From Faecalimonas sp. (GTDB lineage: Bacteria; Bacillota; Clostridia; Lachnospirales; Lachnospiraceae): a stretch of DNA of 37,945 nucleotides. The position numbers were made by a program, and so were the translations under genes. How positions within the stretch are numbered: position 1 is the first letter of the stretch; each line of letters starts with the position of its first letter. Under the pieces are notes generated by a model that saw nothing but the letters and a program-made list of their open reading frames with translations, was not told where the DNA came from and searched no databases. The stretch covers positions 1 through 37,945 of the forward strand of contig JAHHTN010000012.1 in the NCBI GenBank assembly GCA_020024645.1, given 5' to 3'. Positions 15,034 to 23,588 of this stretch are shown here, piece after piece.

Positions 15034-17412
15034 CTAATGTTTTAATATTTTCTGTGCATAATAGACTGACTGCATCGCATCTTTTCCATAAAAATCTGCC
15101 CCTATCATATCTGCATATTCCTGATTAAGAACAGCACCTCCTACCATCACTTTACAGTCTGGCACTTCTTTTCGCAGTTGTTTTATCGTTTCTTCCATAC
15201 TAACTACAGTTGTTGTCATTAGCGCACTTAATCCCACTAATTTTACATTCTGTTTTTTTGCCGTTTCCACAATAATCTCAGGCTCTACATCCTTACCTAA
15301 ATCAATCACATCAAAAGCATAATTTTCCATAAGAACTTTCACTATATTTTTCCCAATATCATGAATATCACCTTTTACAGTGGCTAAAATAACTTTCTCT
15401 TTTTTCTCATCTATCTGTCCTGACTTAGATATCTCCTCTTTCAAAATGGAAAAAGCTTCTTTTGCAGCTTCTGCACTCATCAAAAGTTGTGGAAGAAAAA
15501 CGGTTCCTTTTTCAAATCCTTTTCCTACTGTGTCCAATGCTGGCACCAAATATGTATTAATAATATCAAGTGGTTTCTTTGTTTTTATCAATTCTTTAAC
15601 AGATTGCGCAGCTTCCTCACGCAATCCCTTTTCAATCGCTGTTTTAAGCGTAACTATTGAAAGTGACTTTTTTTCAGCTTCCTTTGGCATACAATTCGCT
15701 ATGTATTTTTCACAATTTTCGTCCAAATTCATCAACGCACAAAAAGCATAGTACGAATTCATCATTGCCTCAGAAGAAGGATTGATTATACCTGCACTCA
15801 ATCCTTTTTGCATTGCCATCGTATAAAAATTTGCATTAATAATCGGTCTTGTAGGTAATCCAAAAGAAATATTAGACACGCCCAAAATTGTATGAACTCC
15901 ACACATTGTTTTTACCATTTCCAATGCCTCTAAAGTTGTCTTTGCTCCTTCTGGCTCTGAACTAATTGTCATTGTCAAAACATCGATAATAATATCTTTT
16001 TTTTCTATTCCATATTTTTCTGCTTCACAAATAATCTTTTTCGCAATTTCTAATCTTCCCTCTGCTGTTTTCGGGATTCCTTCTTCATCAAGAGTAAGTC
16101 CTACTACAACTCCTCCATACTTTTGGATAAGTGGGAACACTTTATCCATGGATTCTTTTTTACCCGTAACCGAATTTACCATAGGTTTTCCATTATATAA
16201 ACGCATTGCTCCCTCTAAAGCAACTACATTCACAGTATCTATTTGAATTGGAAGATTTGTTACACTTTGAATCTCGGGTATAACCTTTTTCATCATCTCA
16301 GATTCATTTATATCCGGAAGCCCTACATTCACATCAAGTATATCCGCACCTTTTTCCTGTTGCGTAATCGCTTCTTTCAAAAGATAATCTAACTGATTTT
16401 CTTTCAGTGCCTGCTTCATCTTACTTTTTCCAGTTGGATTAATTCTTTCTCCAACAATAATGGGTTTTTGACCAAAAACAACTGCCTTTCCATAAGAAGA
16501 TACAATCGTATCACTTTTCTTTTTCAAGGGTTTTATTTTTTTATTTTTACATATGTTTTTCATTTCTAAAATATGCTTTGGCGTTGTCCCACAACATCCA
16601 CCAATTACACATCCGCCTTCTTCCACAATTTTCCCCATTGCATTTGCAAATTCTTTAGGAGACACATCATAGTATGTTTCTCCATTTTTTTGTTTTGGAA
16701 GTCCTGCATTCGCTTTAACAATAATAGGAAGAGATGTATATTTTTTCATTTCTTTTAAGATAGGAATCATCTGTTTAGGTCCCATTCCACAATTCATTCC
16801 AATTGCATTGACGCGTAGACCTTCCAACATTGCAACTACCGATAGAACATCTCCTCCTGTTAGAAGTTTTCCTTTTTCATTAAAAATCATTGTTGTAAAA
16901 ATAGGTAAATTCGTATTTTCCTTGGCAGCAAGAACTGCTGCTTTCAGCTCATATGTATCGCTCATCGTTTCGATATGTATCAAATCAGCTCCTGCACTTT
17001 CTCCATAACGCATTACTTCTGCAAAAGCATTATATGCATCTTCAAACGGTAAATCTCCCATTGGTTCTAAAAGTTTTCCAGTGGGTCCAATATCTAAAGC
17101 AACACAATACTCATTTCTATCCTTATTACATCTTATAGCTCCTTTATGCACATTCACAACTGCCTCTTCTACAATTTCTTTTAAGTTATAAGAATCATCA
17201 TGAAATTTAATCGCATTTGCACCAAATGTATTTGTCAGGACAATATCACTTCCCACCTTAAAATATTGGCGATGAATATCTATCACAATTTCTTTGTTTT
17301 TTATATTCCAAGTTTCTGGAAGTTCTCCTGGTAAAAGACCTTTTTCTTGCAAAAGCGTTCCCATACCACCATCTAAAAAGAGTAATTCTTTTCCTAAACG
17401 TTCTAATACCAT
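15034..17412 (-). CDS. metH: Cobalamin-dependent methionine synthase lacking the reactivation domain
   Basis: 792 residues against about 1,200 for E. coli MetH. The homocysteine methyltransferase barrel has DGGMGTLLQ and the zinc ligands in MNCGMG and GGCCGTTP. The methyltetrahydrofolate (pterin-binding) barrel starts GERINPTGK and has DVNVGLPD. A helical cap and the Rossmann cobalamin domain follow, with GDIHDIGKN providing the cobalt-binding His, then SALMTTT and VGGAVLN. The C-terminal SAM-binding domain that repairs oxidised cobalamin is absent but is encoded 3 nt upstream as a separate gene. Together with MetF before it, the cluster turns methylene-THF into methionine methyl groups. Confidence 0.95.
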   Translation of the reverse strand: MVLERLGKELLFLDGGMGTLLQEKGLLPGELPETWNIKNKEIVIDIHRQYFKVGSDIVLTNTFGANAIKFHDDSYNLKEIVEEAVVNVHKGAIRCNKDRNEYCVALDIGPTGKLLEPMGDLPFEDAYNAFAEVMRYGESAGADLIHIETMSDTYELKAAVLAAKENTNLPIFTTMIFNEKGKLLTGGDVLSVVAMLEGLRVNAIGMNCGMGPKQMIPILKEMKKYTSLPIIVKANAGLPKQKNGETYYDVSPKEFANAMGKIVEEGGCVIGGCCGTTPKHILEMKNICKNKKIKPLKKKSDTIVSSYGKAVVFGQKPIIVGERINPTGKSKMKQALKENQLDYLLKEAITQQEKGADILDVNVGLPDINESEMMKKVIPEIQSVTNLPIQIDTVNVVALEGAMRLYNGKPMVNSVTGKKESMDKVFPLIQKYGGVVVGLTLDEEGIPKTAEGRLEIAKKIICEAEKYGIEKKDIIIDVLTMTISSEPEGAKTTLEALEMVKTMCGVHTILGVSNISFGLPTRPIINANFYTMAMQKGLSAGIINPSSEAMMNSYYAFCALMNLDENCEKYIANCMPKEAEKKSLSIVTLKTAIEKGLREEAAQSVKELIKTKKPLDIINTYLVPALDTVGKGFEKGTVFLPQLLMSAEAAKEAFSILKEEISKSGQIDEKKEKVILATVKGDIHDIGKNIVKVLMENYAFDVIDLGKDVEPEIIVETAKKQNVKLVGLSALMTTTVVSMEETIKQLRKEVPDCKVMVGGAVLNQEYADMIGADFYGKDAMQSVYYAQKILKH

Positions 17413-17415
17413 TGT

Positions 17416-18060
17416 CTATTCCCTTCTGTAATCGCAATCTGTTTTTTCACATAGTTCACACCCTTCCCGATGGCAAAATATGTTTTTATCACTTATTCCT
17501 ATTACGGCTGTAATAGATTTTATCGGTGTCAACATACCTCCTTTTGTCATGGTAAGCCCAATTTTCCTGGACGCATCCAACATATTCAAAATTTCTCCTT
17601 GATGAGAAATAGAAAAATCCCCATATCCAGCACTAAATCGTGGACGTAAATACAATTCTCTCTTCTTTAATTCCTTCGAAATCTCATCAACACATTTATC
17701 GCAGAATTCTTCTAATATTGCTGTAGCACACGCCTGTAAAACAACCACACTCGCCATATCTGTAATTGCTCGACGTTTCATCAACATATCCACACCTGTG
17801 CCAAGTGTTGCTCCAAAAAGAATAACTTCTTGACATCCTTTTAAATTCTTACTTAACGCGATACTGTCTATTACCATATTTCCAATTCTTATCCTATTCT
17901 CTCGTTCTGTTTTCAATGAAAAAATACGATAAATAACTCGTCCATCTGCCACCTCTTCCAATTCTTTGAAAGAATTTATAATAAGAGCAAATGTACGGTC
18001 ATCTACCGTATTCTTACCAAAACCAAGATAACGAATTGCTTCCTTTATTCGTTTCTCCAT
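17416..18060 (-). CDS. Stand-alone MetH reactivation domain protein
   Basis: 214 residues matching the vitamin B12-dependent methionine synthase activation domain. RPRFSAGYGDFSISHQ corresponds to the SAM-binding stretch (RxSxGYGD) of the E. coli C-terminal domain, and KGGMLTPIKSITAVIGISDK follows as in the family. The end has a cysteine-rich CHREGCELCEKTDCDYRRE not found in E. coli MetH; spacing suggests a metal or redox site. In the split system this protein would dock on MetH and use SAM plus an electron donor to remethylate cob(II)alamin. It lies between metF (8 nt) and metH (3 nt). Confidence 0.88.
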   Translation of the reverse strand: MEKRIKEAIRYLGFGKNTVDDRTFALIINSFKELEEVADGRVIYRIFSLKTERENRIRIGNMVIDSIALSKNLKGCQEVILFGATLGTGVDMLMKRRAITDMASVVVLQACATAILEEFCDKCVDEISKELKKRELYLRPRFSAGYGDFSISHQGEILNMLDASRKIGLTMTKGGMLTPIKSITAVIGISDKNIFCHREGCELCEKTDCDYRRE

Positions 18061-18068
18061 ACTTTCTC

Positions 18069-18935
18069 CTACTTTATAATTTCTTTCAAGTTCGCCATAA
18101 TTGCCTTTGCAACTTCTGGTTTATTCATGGAATAAATGTGAATATTTTCAATTCCATTGGCAATCAAATCAATAATTTGGTCTGTTGCATAGGCAATTCC
18201 CGCTTGTTGCATTGCCCTTGGATCATCTCCAAATCTATCTACAATTGCTTTAAAACGTTGTGGCAATACTGTCCCAGACAGTTGACAAATACGCTTCATC
18301 TGTTTACCATTTGTCACTGGCATAATTCCAGGTAATACAGGAACTGTAATATCTTGCTCGCGAATTCTATACAAAAAATTATAAAGAATACTATTATCAA
18401 AAAACATTTGAGTTGTGAGAAAATCTACACCACTATCAACCTTCTTTTTTAAATACTTTATATCATCTTTTTTATGTTCATTCTCCACATGTCCTTCTGG
18501 ATAACAAGCTGCTCCAATACAAAAATTACCATTTTCTTTTATCTCTTTAATAAGTTCACATGCATATTGATATCGACTTGTAGCAGGAAATTCTGTTTCA
18601 TTTGGAATATCTCCTCGAAGTGCTAGTATATTTTCAATGCCCTTTTCTTTCAATGTGGAAATAACACGTTGCACCTCCTCCTTAGTTGAAGAAGCACATG
18701 TCAAATGTGCTAAACTTTCCACCTGTAAATCGTGTTTAATATGCGAAGCAATATGAACTGTATTTCTACTAGTACCACCACCTGCGCCATAAGTCACACT
18801 AATAAAAGACGGGGCTAGAGTTGCAATCTCATTTACTGCATTTATTACACTATCAAATCCCGCCTCTGTCTTTGGTGGAAACACCTCAAAAGAAATATTT
18901 ATTCTGTCTTCCTTTAATCTGTCGATAATCTTCAT
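18069..18935 (-). CDS. metF: Methylenetetrahydrofolate reductase
   Basis: 288 residues, a single TIM barrel. ISFEVFPPKTEAGFD at the start contains the catalytic Glu, and VTYGAGGGTSRNTVHIAS, LRGDIP and DFLTTQMFFDN match MetF motifs for FAD and folate binding. It reduces methylene-THF to methyl-THF, the methyl donor of MetH. In anaerobes MetF can work with partner subunits such as MetV or electron-bifurcating proteins; none are next to it here. It starts 18 nt after glgA, and no riboswitch is seen between them, so its expression depends on upstream promoters. Confidence 0.96.
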   Translation of the reverse strand: MKIIDRLKEDRINISFEVFPPKTEAGFDSVINAVNEIATLAPSFISVTYGAGGGTSRNTVHIASHIKHDLQVESLAHLTCASSTKEEVQRVISTLKEKGIENILALRGDIPNETEFPATSRYQYACELIKEIKENGNFCIGAACYPEGHVENEHKKDDIKYLKKKVDSGVDFLTTQMFFDNSILYNFLYRIREQDITVPVLPGIMPVTNGKQMKRICQLSGTVLPQRFKAIVDRFGDDPRAMQQAGIAYATDQIIDLIANGIENIHIYSMNKPEVAKAIMANLKEIIK

Positions 18936-18953
18936 GCTTTACTCCTTTGTCAA

Positions 18954-20390
18954 TTACATTTCTTCATATAGTTTTTCATATTGTTTAGCAGAATTTTTCC
19001 AAGAAAAATCTTTTCTCATTCCACGTTCAGCAATTTTATTCCATTCTCGTTTTCTTTCATAATAAATCTTCTCCGCATAACGAATAATGCCCAACATCTC
19101 ATGCGCATTATAGTTCGAAAAACTAAACCCTGTACCCGTTTTTTCAAACTCATTATATGGCTCCACAGTGTCTCGAAGGCCACCTGTTTCACGCACAATT
19201 GGAACTGTTCCATATCTAAGACTCATCAATTGACTCAAACCACAAGGCTCAAATAAAGACGGCATCAAAAACGCATCACAAGAAGCATACACTTTGTGAG
19301 ACATTTCTTCTGAGTAATAGATATTCGCAGAAACTTTTTTATCATATTTCCAAGCAAAATGTCTAAACATATTTTCATATCGCTCTTCTCCAGTTCCCAA
19401 AACAACAAGCTGAATATCATCTTGACACAGTTCATCCATAATATATGCAATTAAATCAAAACCTTTTTGATCAGTAAGGCGAGATACAATTCCGATCATC
19501 ATCTTTTTGTCATTTACTTCTAAGCCTAATTCTTCTTGAAGGGCAAGCTTATTCTTTTTCTTATCTCTTCTAAAAGTATCTACGGAATATCTCTTTTGAA
19601 TCATTTTATCTGTCTTTGGATTATATACTTCATAGTCAATCCCATTCACAATTCCTGATAGACAATTTGCCCTCGCATTCATCAAACCATTTAAACGTTC
19701 TCCGTAAAATTCCGTTTTGATTTCTTCTGCGTAAGAACAACTCACTGTTGTCACCTTATCTGCATAAACAATACCACCTTTTAAATAGTTAGCATCCTCA
19801 TATGCCTCTAACTTATCAGCAGTAAAATAGTAGTCTGGCAACCCCGTAATATCCTGAATTGTCTTCTTATCCCATACTCCCTGGAACTTCAAATTATGTA
19901 TAGTCATTACAGTCTTAATTCCTTGATAAAATTCCCCACCAAAGCGAAAATTATCTAAATATACAGGAATTAACCCTGTTTGCCAATCATGACAATGAAT
20001 AATATCAGGTCTAAAATCAATTAATGGCAAAGCACTTAAAACAGCTCTAGAAAAGAAGGCAAATTTTTCTACATCTTCATAAATATTGCCATATGGTGTT
20101 GGGCCTGCAAAATAGTATTCGTTATCAATAAAATAAAACGTTACACCGTCTAAGTTCATTTCCATAATGCCCACATATTGTTTTCTCCATGATAAATCCA
20201 AATAAAAGTGAGTCTTGTATTCCATCTTATCTTTCCATTCCTGTTTCATACACATATATTTGGGTAGCATTACTCTAACGTCATACTCTTTTTTATTGAA
20301 ATACTTAGGTAAACTTCCCACTACATCTGCCAATCCACCTGTCTTGATAAACGGAACACATTCCGATGCTGCAAATAAGATTTTTCTCAT
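18954..20390 (-). CDS. glgA: Glycogen synthase (ADP-glucose dependent, GT5)
   Basis: 478 residues, full length. KTGGLADVVGSLPK at residues 16-29 is the ADP-glucose-binding motif; HCHDWQTGLIPVYL and GIVNGIDYEVYNPKTD fit the family, and SLFEPCGLSQLMSLRYG with RETGGLRDTV holds the catalytic Glu region near the C-terminus. It lengthens alpha-1,4-glucan chains in the cytoplasm. Other glg genes are not in the window. It has its own likely promoter after spo0A, while the methionine genes follow directly, an unusual pairing of storage and one-carbon functions. Confidence 0.96.
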   Translation of the reverse strand: MRKILFAASECVPFIKTGGLADVVGSLPKYFNKKEYDVRVMLPKYMCMKQEWKDKMEYKTHFYLDLSWRKQYVGIMEMNLDGVTFYFIDNEYYFAGPTPYGNIYEDVEKFAFFSRAVLSALPLIDFRPDIIHCHDWQTGLIPVYLDNFRFGGEFYQGIKTVMTIHNLKFQGVWDKKTIQDITGLPDYYFTADKLEAYEDANYLKGGIVYADKVTTVSCSYAEEIKTEFYGERLNGLMNARANCLSGIVNGIDYEVYNPKTDKMIQKRYSVDTFRRDKKKNKLALQEELGLEVNDKKMMIGIVSRLTDQKGFDLIAYIMDELCQDDIQLVVLGTGEERYENMFRHFAWKYDKKVSANIYYSEEMSHKVYASCDAFLMPSLFEPCGLSQLMSLRYGTVPIVRETGGLRDTVEPYNEFEKTGTGFSFSNYNAHEMLGIIRYAEKIYYERKREWNKIAERGMRKDFSWKNSAKQYEKLYEEM

Positions 20391-20422
20391 ACTCGTTTCT
20401 CCACCTTTCGTATAATAATTCT

Positions 20423-20451
20423 ATTATAGCGCAATTACATCTTAATGAAAA
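20423..20451 (-). promoter_or_regulatory. Likely promoter of glgA
   Basis: TATAAT (20423-20428) with a weak TTTTCA (20446-20451) 17 nt upstream, between the spo0A stop and the glgA start. An AAAGGTGGAG ribosome site follows. Confidence 0.5.
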
Positions 20452-20458
20452 GGATTTA

Positions 20459-21247
20459 TCAGTGTTTGTATTTTAATTGAATTGTGTCTGCAATCAACGC
20501 AATAAACTCGGAATTTGTTGGTTTACCCTTTCCATTACTAATTGTATATCCAAATAATTCTTCTAGTGTATCTAATTTACCTCTTCCCCATGCAACTTCA
20601 ATTGCATGTCGGATTGCTCTTTCCACACGGCTAGCTGTCGTTTGATGTTTTTTTGCTACTGATGGATACAAAATTTTTGTAATTGCATTTAATACATCCA
20701 TATCCTCTACCGCCATGATAATAGAATCACGTAAATAATGATATCCTTTAATATGAGCAGGTATTCCAATTTCATGAAGCATATCCGTCACATACTCTTC
20801 CAATCTTTCTTGAGTTAAAACCTGCGGTTGAGGAATGGATAATGTCTGTTGTATACCTGTCTTCGCCTTTCCTCCTACTGTACTTTTAATTCGATTAATA
20901 ATCATTTCATTATTAAATGGTTTCATAATATAATAGTTTGCGCCTTTTCTAAACGCATCTTCCGTAATTCTTTCTTGTCCTACAGCTGTAACTACAATAA
21001 AATCTGGTTTTTTTGTTATACTCACATCTGTATTTATCTTCTCTAGCACACTAATTCCGTCCATTTTAGGCATGATTAAATCTAGTAACACTACATCTGG
21101 TTCTTTGTTTTTAATAATATGGCACATATCTTCCCCATTGTTTGCTTTTCCAACAACAGTAAGTTCACTATCCGTACTTATAATTTCATCTAAAAGTTCC
21201 AAAATTCTCTCATTATCGTCAGCAATTGCTACATTTAAGTTTCCCAT
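20459..21247 (-). CDS. spo0A: Stage 0 sporulation master regulator Spo0A
   Basis: 262 residues. The receiver domain has acidic Asp10 and Asp11, phosphoacceptor Asp56 in VVLLDLIMPKMDG and the Lys in IMKPFNNE. After a linker the Spo0A C-terminal DNA-binding domain includes YPSVAKKHQTTASRVERAI and HAIEVAWGRG, the highly conserved recognition helix, and ends with FIALIADTIQLKYKH. Phosphorylated Spo0A switches cells into sporulation. Its own promoter carries 0A boxes, so it is probably self-regulated. In many clostridia spoIVB is the adjacent upstream gene; here they are about 3 kb apart. Confidence 0.98.
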   Translation of the reverse strand: MGNLNVAIADDNERILELLDEIISTDSELTVVGKANNGEDMCHIIKNKEPDVVLLDLIMPKMDGISVLEKINTDVSITKKPDFIVVTAVGQERITEDAFRKGANYYIMKPFNNEMIINRIKSTVGGKAKTGIQQTLSIPQPQVLTQERLEEYVTDMLHEIGIPAHIKGYHYLRDSIIMAVEDMDVLNAITKILYPSVAKKHQTTASRVERAIRHAIEVAWGRGKLDTLEELFGYTISNGKGKPTNSEFIALIADTIQLKYKH

Positions 21248-21290
21248 AAATCGAAACCTCCTATTTCTATGACCATCTAACTACCCGCCC

Positions 21291-21319
21291 ATTATATCCG
21301 ACTCATTTTGCAGATACAA
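21291..21319 (-). promoter_or_regulatory. Sigma-A-type promoter of spo0A
   Basis: TTGTAT (21314-21319) and TATAAT (21291-21296) on the minus strand are 17 nt apart; the -10 is 44 nt before the ATG, and TAGGAGG lies between them. Confidence 0.75.
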
Positions 21320-21327
21320 GAAAATAT

Positions 21328-21345
21328 TGTCGGACGATTTCGACA
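21328..21345 (-). promoter_or_regulatory. Inverted pair of 0A boxes before spo0A
   Basis: TGTCGAA, a perfect match to the Spo0A consensus TGNCGAA, lies on the minus strand at 21339-21345; TGTCGGA, one mismatch, lies on the plus strand at 21328-21334. They face each other across 4 nt and end 9 nt upstream of the -35, a position suited to activation. Spo0A autoregulation is known in Bacillus; here it is inferred. Confidence 0.65.
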
Positions 21346-21384
21346 TTTTCCTCCTTATTTTACATTTCTCATCATATAAAAAAA

Positions 21385-21419
21385 CAGATGATGTAATTTT
21401 ATTCCCATTACATCATCTG
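21385..21419 (-). terminator. Intrinsic terminator after the XRE gene
   Basis: CAGATGATGTAAT and ATTACATCATCTG form a perfect 13-bp stem over 9 nt, with TTTTTTT following on the minus strand. Confidence 0.9.
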
Positions 21420-21438
21420 CTTAAAAATATTTTTTTAA

Positions 21439-21951
21439 TTATCTTCTTTTTTCTTTTGTCAAAAAGAAACCAACAATCTCTCCAATCAAAACAAATGGGG
21501 CTAATCTAACAAACACCCATTCAAACGCATGAAAACCAACACCGATTATGGCTGTTTCGATATCATTATAGTTCCAATTTAAATACGGACTATTTAATAC
21601 AATTATAATAGTAAAAATAGTTACTACAATTGCACATATTGAAATATAACACCAATGTAATATCTTTTGTTTTTCTATTTTCTTTTGTGCTAACTGCAAA
21701 TTAATAACCTCTAGCTTTTCAGAAATTACTTTTAAATCATCCACTGTATTTTCTGCAATAGTTTCTCCCAACAGCGTACTAACAGGTGTTTCCAATATTT
21801 CTGATATAGAAAGCAACATATCGGAATCAGGCACCGACACCCCCGTTTCCCATTTCGAAATTGTTTGACGAACTACATTGAGCTTAGTTGCAAGTTCTTC
21901 TTGCGAAAGTCCTTTTGACTTTCTAATTGCTTTGATATTTTCGTTTAACAT
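21439..21951 (-). CDS. XRE-family regulator with C-terminal membrane helices
   Basis: 170 residues from the ATG at 21949-21951, preceded by GGGGTG; a longer frame exists upstream but its extra residues (VACSNGDFIIS) do not look like the family. Residues 1-65 form the helix-turn-helix: IKAIRKSKGLSQEELATKLN, VVRQTISKWETG and VPDSDMLLSISEIL. A coiled linker (LKVISEKLEVINLQLAQKK) leads to two membrane helices (HWCYISICAIVVTIFTIIIV and FVRLAPFVLIGEIVGFFL). Such regulators may sense the membrane state. Its promoter contains a palindrome that is probably its own operator. It is a one-gene unit with a terminator. Confidence 0.88.
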   Translation of the reverse strand: MLNENIKAIRKSKGLSQEELATKLNVVRQTISKWETGVSVPDSDMLLSISEILETPVSTLLGETIAENTVDDLKVISEKLEVINLQLAQKKIEKQKILHWCYISICAIVVTIFTIIIVLNSPYLNWNYNDIETAIIGVGFHAFEWVFVRLAPFVLIGEIVGFFLTKEKRR

Positions 21952-21985
21952 AACATGCACCCCTTTCTTTTCGTACCTACATGAT

Positions 21986-22015
21986 ATGATAAAATCCCCG
22001 TTGCTACAAGCAACG
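21986..22015 (-). promoter_or_regulatory. Promoter and palindromic operator of the XRE gene
   Basis: CGTTGC-TACAA-GCAACG at 21999-22015 is a perfect 6-bp inverted repeat. On the minus strand it covers the -35 TTGCTT (22008-22013), with TATCAT (21986-21991) 16 nt downstream. This is a natural place for autorepression. Confidence 0.6.
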
Positions 22016-22102
22016 CATAATAACAATTATCCAATCAAACATAGACCCTTGGCGATTCCTCTCTTTTTAAAATCATAACTCCTATATTTATTTCATCAGT
22101 AC

Positions 22103-22477
22103 TTATCGTACTCCAGTTAGAATAAATTCCATCAACTTCTCCACATCACCAAAATCATCATAATCTCCATTTATTCCATCACGGTGATATACAACTCCAT
22201 TTTCTTCATTCCTCTCTAAACAGTCTAATAACTTTTCCTCTCCATATTTTTTAGCAAATAAAGTAAATGTATATGGCTTGATTTTTCTCAATAATCCCCT
22301 TTTGCAATCTTCTTCGCACTTATAACAATGTGTCAAATCCTTTGAAATCGAACATTTTTTATTCTCGCAATAATCATTATCTGGACAACCATTTGAACCA
22401 CATCCAATACATTCCGAATTTTCCAAACATAAACAACATGCAAGACCACATCTAGCAATTCCCAACTCTCGTTTCAT
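22103..22477 (-). CDS. Cysteine-rich DUF3795-like protein
   Basis: 124 residues with about 13 cysteines in the first 65: ARCGLACCLCLENSECIGCG, then NGCPDNDYCENKKCSI and HCYKCEEDCKRGLL. The opening CGLxCxxC and the pattern of later pairs fit DUF3795, a family thought to bind metal. The C-terminal half (YTFTLFAKKYGEEKLLDCLE, then GDYDDFGDVEKLMEFILTGV) is ordinary alpha-helical. It is a single-gene unit: a terminator and a promoter repeat lie directly upstream. Function unknown. Confidence 0.7.
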   Translation of the reverse strand: MKRELGIARCGLACCLCLENSECIGCGSNGCPDNDYCENKKCSISKDLTHCYKCEEDCKRGLLRKIKPYTFTLFAKKYGEEKLLDCLERNEENGVVYHRDGINGDYDDFGDVEKLMEFILTGVR

Positions 22478-22538
22478 AAGTCACCTTCACAAATTCTAAT
22501 TTTCTCAAAACTTTCTTAAATAAAACTGTTATAGGTAT

Positions 22539-22562
22539 TTTATCTAACAAAATTATATCACA
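22539..22562 (-). repeat. 24-nt promoter repeat, copy 1
   Basis: Identical over 24 nt to 24153-24176, on the same strand. Read on the minus strand it contains TGATATAAT, an extended -10 (TATAAT at 22552-22557), and probably drives the DUF3795-like gene. It begins 12 nt past the stem of the L25 terminator. Confidence 0.75.
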
Positions 22563-22573
22563 TAAACTCAAAA

Positions 22574-22600
22574 ACGATAGAGAAGACTTTCCTCTACCGT
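22574..22600 (-). terminator. Intrinsic terminator after rplY
   Basis: On the minus strand ACGGTAGAG and CTCTATCGT form a 9-bp stem with one G-U pair, followed by TTTTTGAG. Confidence 0.75.
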
Positions 22601-22675
22601 CATTTGTTATGTTCCTATACCATTACACCTATTTCTTCAATCTGATATTTATCTCCATTTTCATAAAAAATTCTA

Positions 22676-23254
22676 CTATTCTTCAACATTGTCATCTTCA
22701 TCACTTACAACAGTATGTGGTTCTACAATTCTTACAACAGACTCATTCAAGTTTGTTTTTAAAGTAATCTTTTTATTTGATGCAATCGGAAGATCCTTAA
22801 CCAGAACCTCATCCCCTACTCTCATCTTTTTCAAGTCAATTTCAATTTTTTCTACCAATGCTTCGGGAGTTGCTACATAAGCGATTTCCGGAAGATCCAA
22901 TTCAACAATTCCATTTACAACTTTATCATGATTTAACAGAACAATCTCCGCTACAGAATGTACCTGTTCACCTTTTACAAGCATCTGAAAATCAATCTCA
23001 AGAATCTGATGTTTCATGGAATCAATATCAACTTCCTTGATTAAAACATTCCGTTTTTCTCCTTCCAACTCCATAATAACTTGGCTTCCTTTTTGACAAT
23101 TTTTCAATAATTCTTCCGCATCATGTTTTCCCATCTGAATCGGAATAGAATCTTTTAATTCTTTGCCAAATACATTTCCAGTAACAAATCCTTCTCTTCT
23201 CAATTTTTTAGTTTTTGTCTGCATGTTTCTCTTTTCAACTTTTAAAGTATTCAT
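22676..23254 (-). CDS. rplY: Ribosomal protein L25 (Ctc family)
   Basis: 192 residues from the ATG at 23252-23254, which follows GGAGGAAAAG; codons upstream encode NHFWRKRY and are not family-like. The N-terminal 5S-rRNA-binding beta barrel shows LRREGFVTGNVFGKEL, then VIMELEGEKRNVLIKEVDID and HQILEIDFQML. The C-terminal TL5/Ctc domain (VVNGIVELDLPEIAYVATPE, then DLPIASNKKITLKTN) follows and ends in an acidic tail. It fits the long form found in Firmicutes, where some members are stress-induced. The promoter at 23343-23351 is an extended -10. Confidence 0.9.
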   Translation of the reverse strand: MNTLKVEKRNMQTKTKKLRREGFVTGNVFGKELKDSIPIQMGKHDAEELLKNCQKGSQVIMELEGEKRNVLIKEVDIDSMKHQILEIDFQMLVKGEQVHSVAEIVLLNHDKVVNGIVELDLPEIAYVATPEALVEKIEIDLKKMRVGDEVLVKDLPIASNKKITLKTNLNESVVRIVEPHTVVSDEDDNVEE

Positions 23255-23342
23255 ATATCTTTTCCTCCAAAAATGATTATTTAACATGCTTAGCGGACTT
23301 TGCTTTCGTTGGTCTGTTAAGTAGTTATTTTGTTCTACAATT

Positions 23343-23351
23343 ATTATAACA
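23343..23351 (-). promoter_or_regulatory. Extended -10 promoter of rplY
   Basis: TGTTATAAT on the minus strand, about 90 nt before the start codon. No good -35 lies 16-18 nt upstream, as expected for an extended -10 promoter. Confidence 0.5.
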
Positions 23352-23423
23352 CATACAATTCAAAATAATTCAACAAATATCATACTTATTCACTTCAAAA
23401 TATGTGCACTTTTATTGTAAATA

Positions 23424-23588
23424 CTATTCAATGCTATTTCCTTCATATAAGTCTTTCTGCTGTAACTCCATTTCATTTAATAGAGCTTCCATATCTTCTA
23501 TCAGTTTTCTACGGTTTGCCATTAAACTTGACATCTGTTCTACATGTTCGTACAATTATCTTCACTTCTTTTTTGTCATTTGGTCCAT
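23424..23588 (-). pseudogene. Decayed small ORF with two in-frame stops
   Basis: The 470-nt stretch 23255-23724 holds no complete gene. Within it an AGGAGGAG site precedes ATG at 23586-23588, giving MDQMTKKK, then TGA, one codon, TAA, and in the same frame LYEHVEQMSSLMANRRKLIE with a Glu/Leu-rich helical tail to TAG at 23424-23426. An extended -10 promoter (TGCTATAAT, 23646-23654) lies upstream. It looks like a gene for a helical peptide of about 54 residues that picked up stops, though the second half may be read from the TTG after the TAA. No family was recognised. Confidence 0.4.

Noticed and set aside
18936..18953. SAM or cobalamin riboswitch before metF
   Set aside because: Only 18 nt separate glgA and metF; no riboswitch can fit, and none was seen upstream of glgA.
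23288..23321. Plus-strand hairpin with CTTAGCGGAC pairing to GTCTGTTAAG
   Set aside because: It pairs through G-U on the plus strand, but no plus-strand gene or T-tract is linked to it; on the minus strand, the rplY leader, two pairs are lost. It may be chance.
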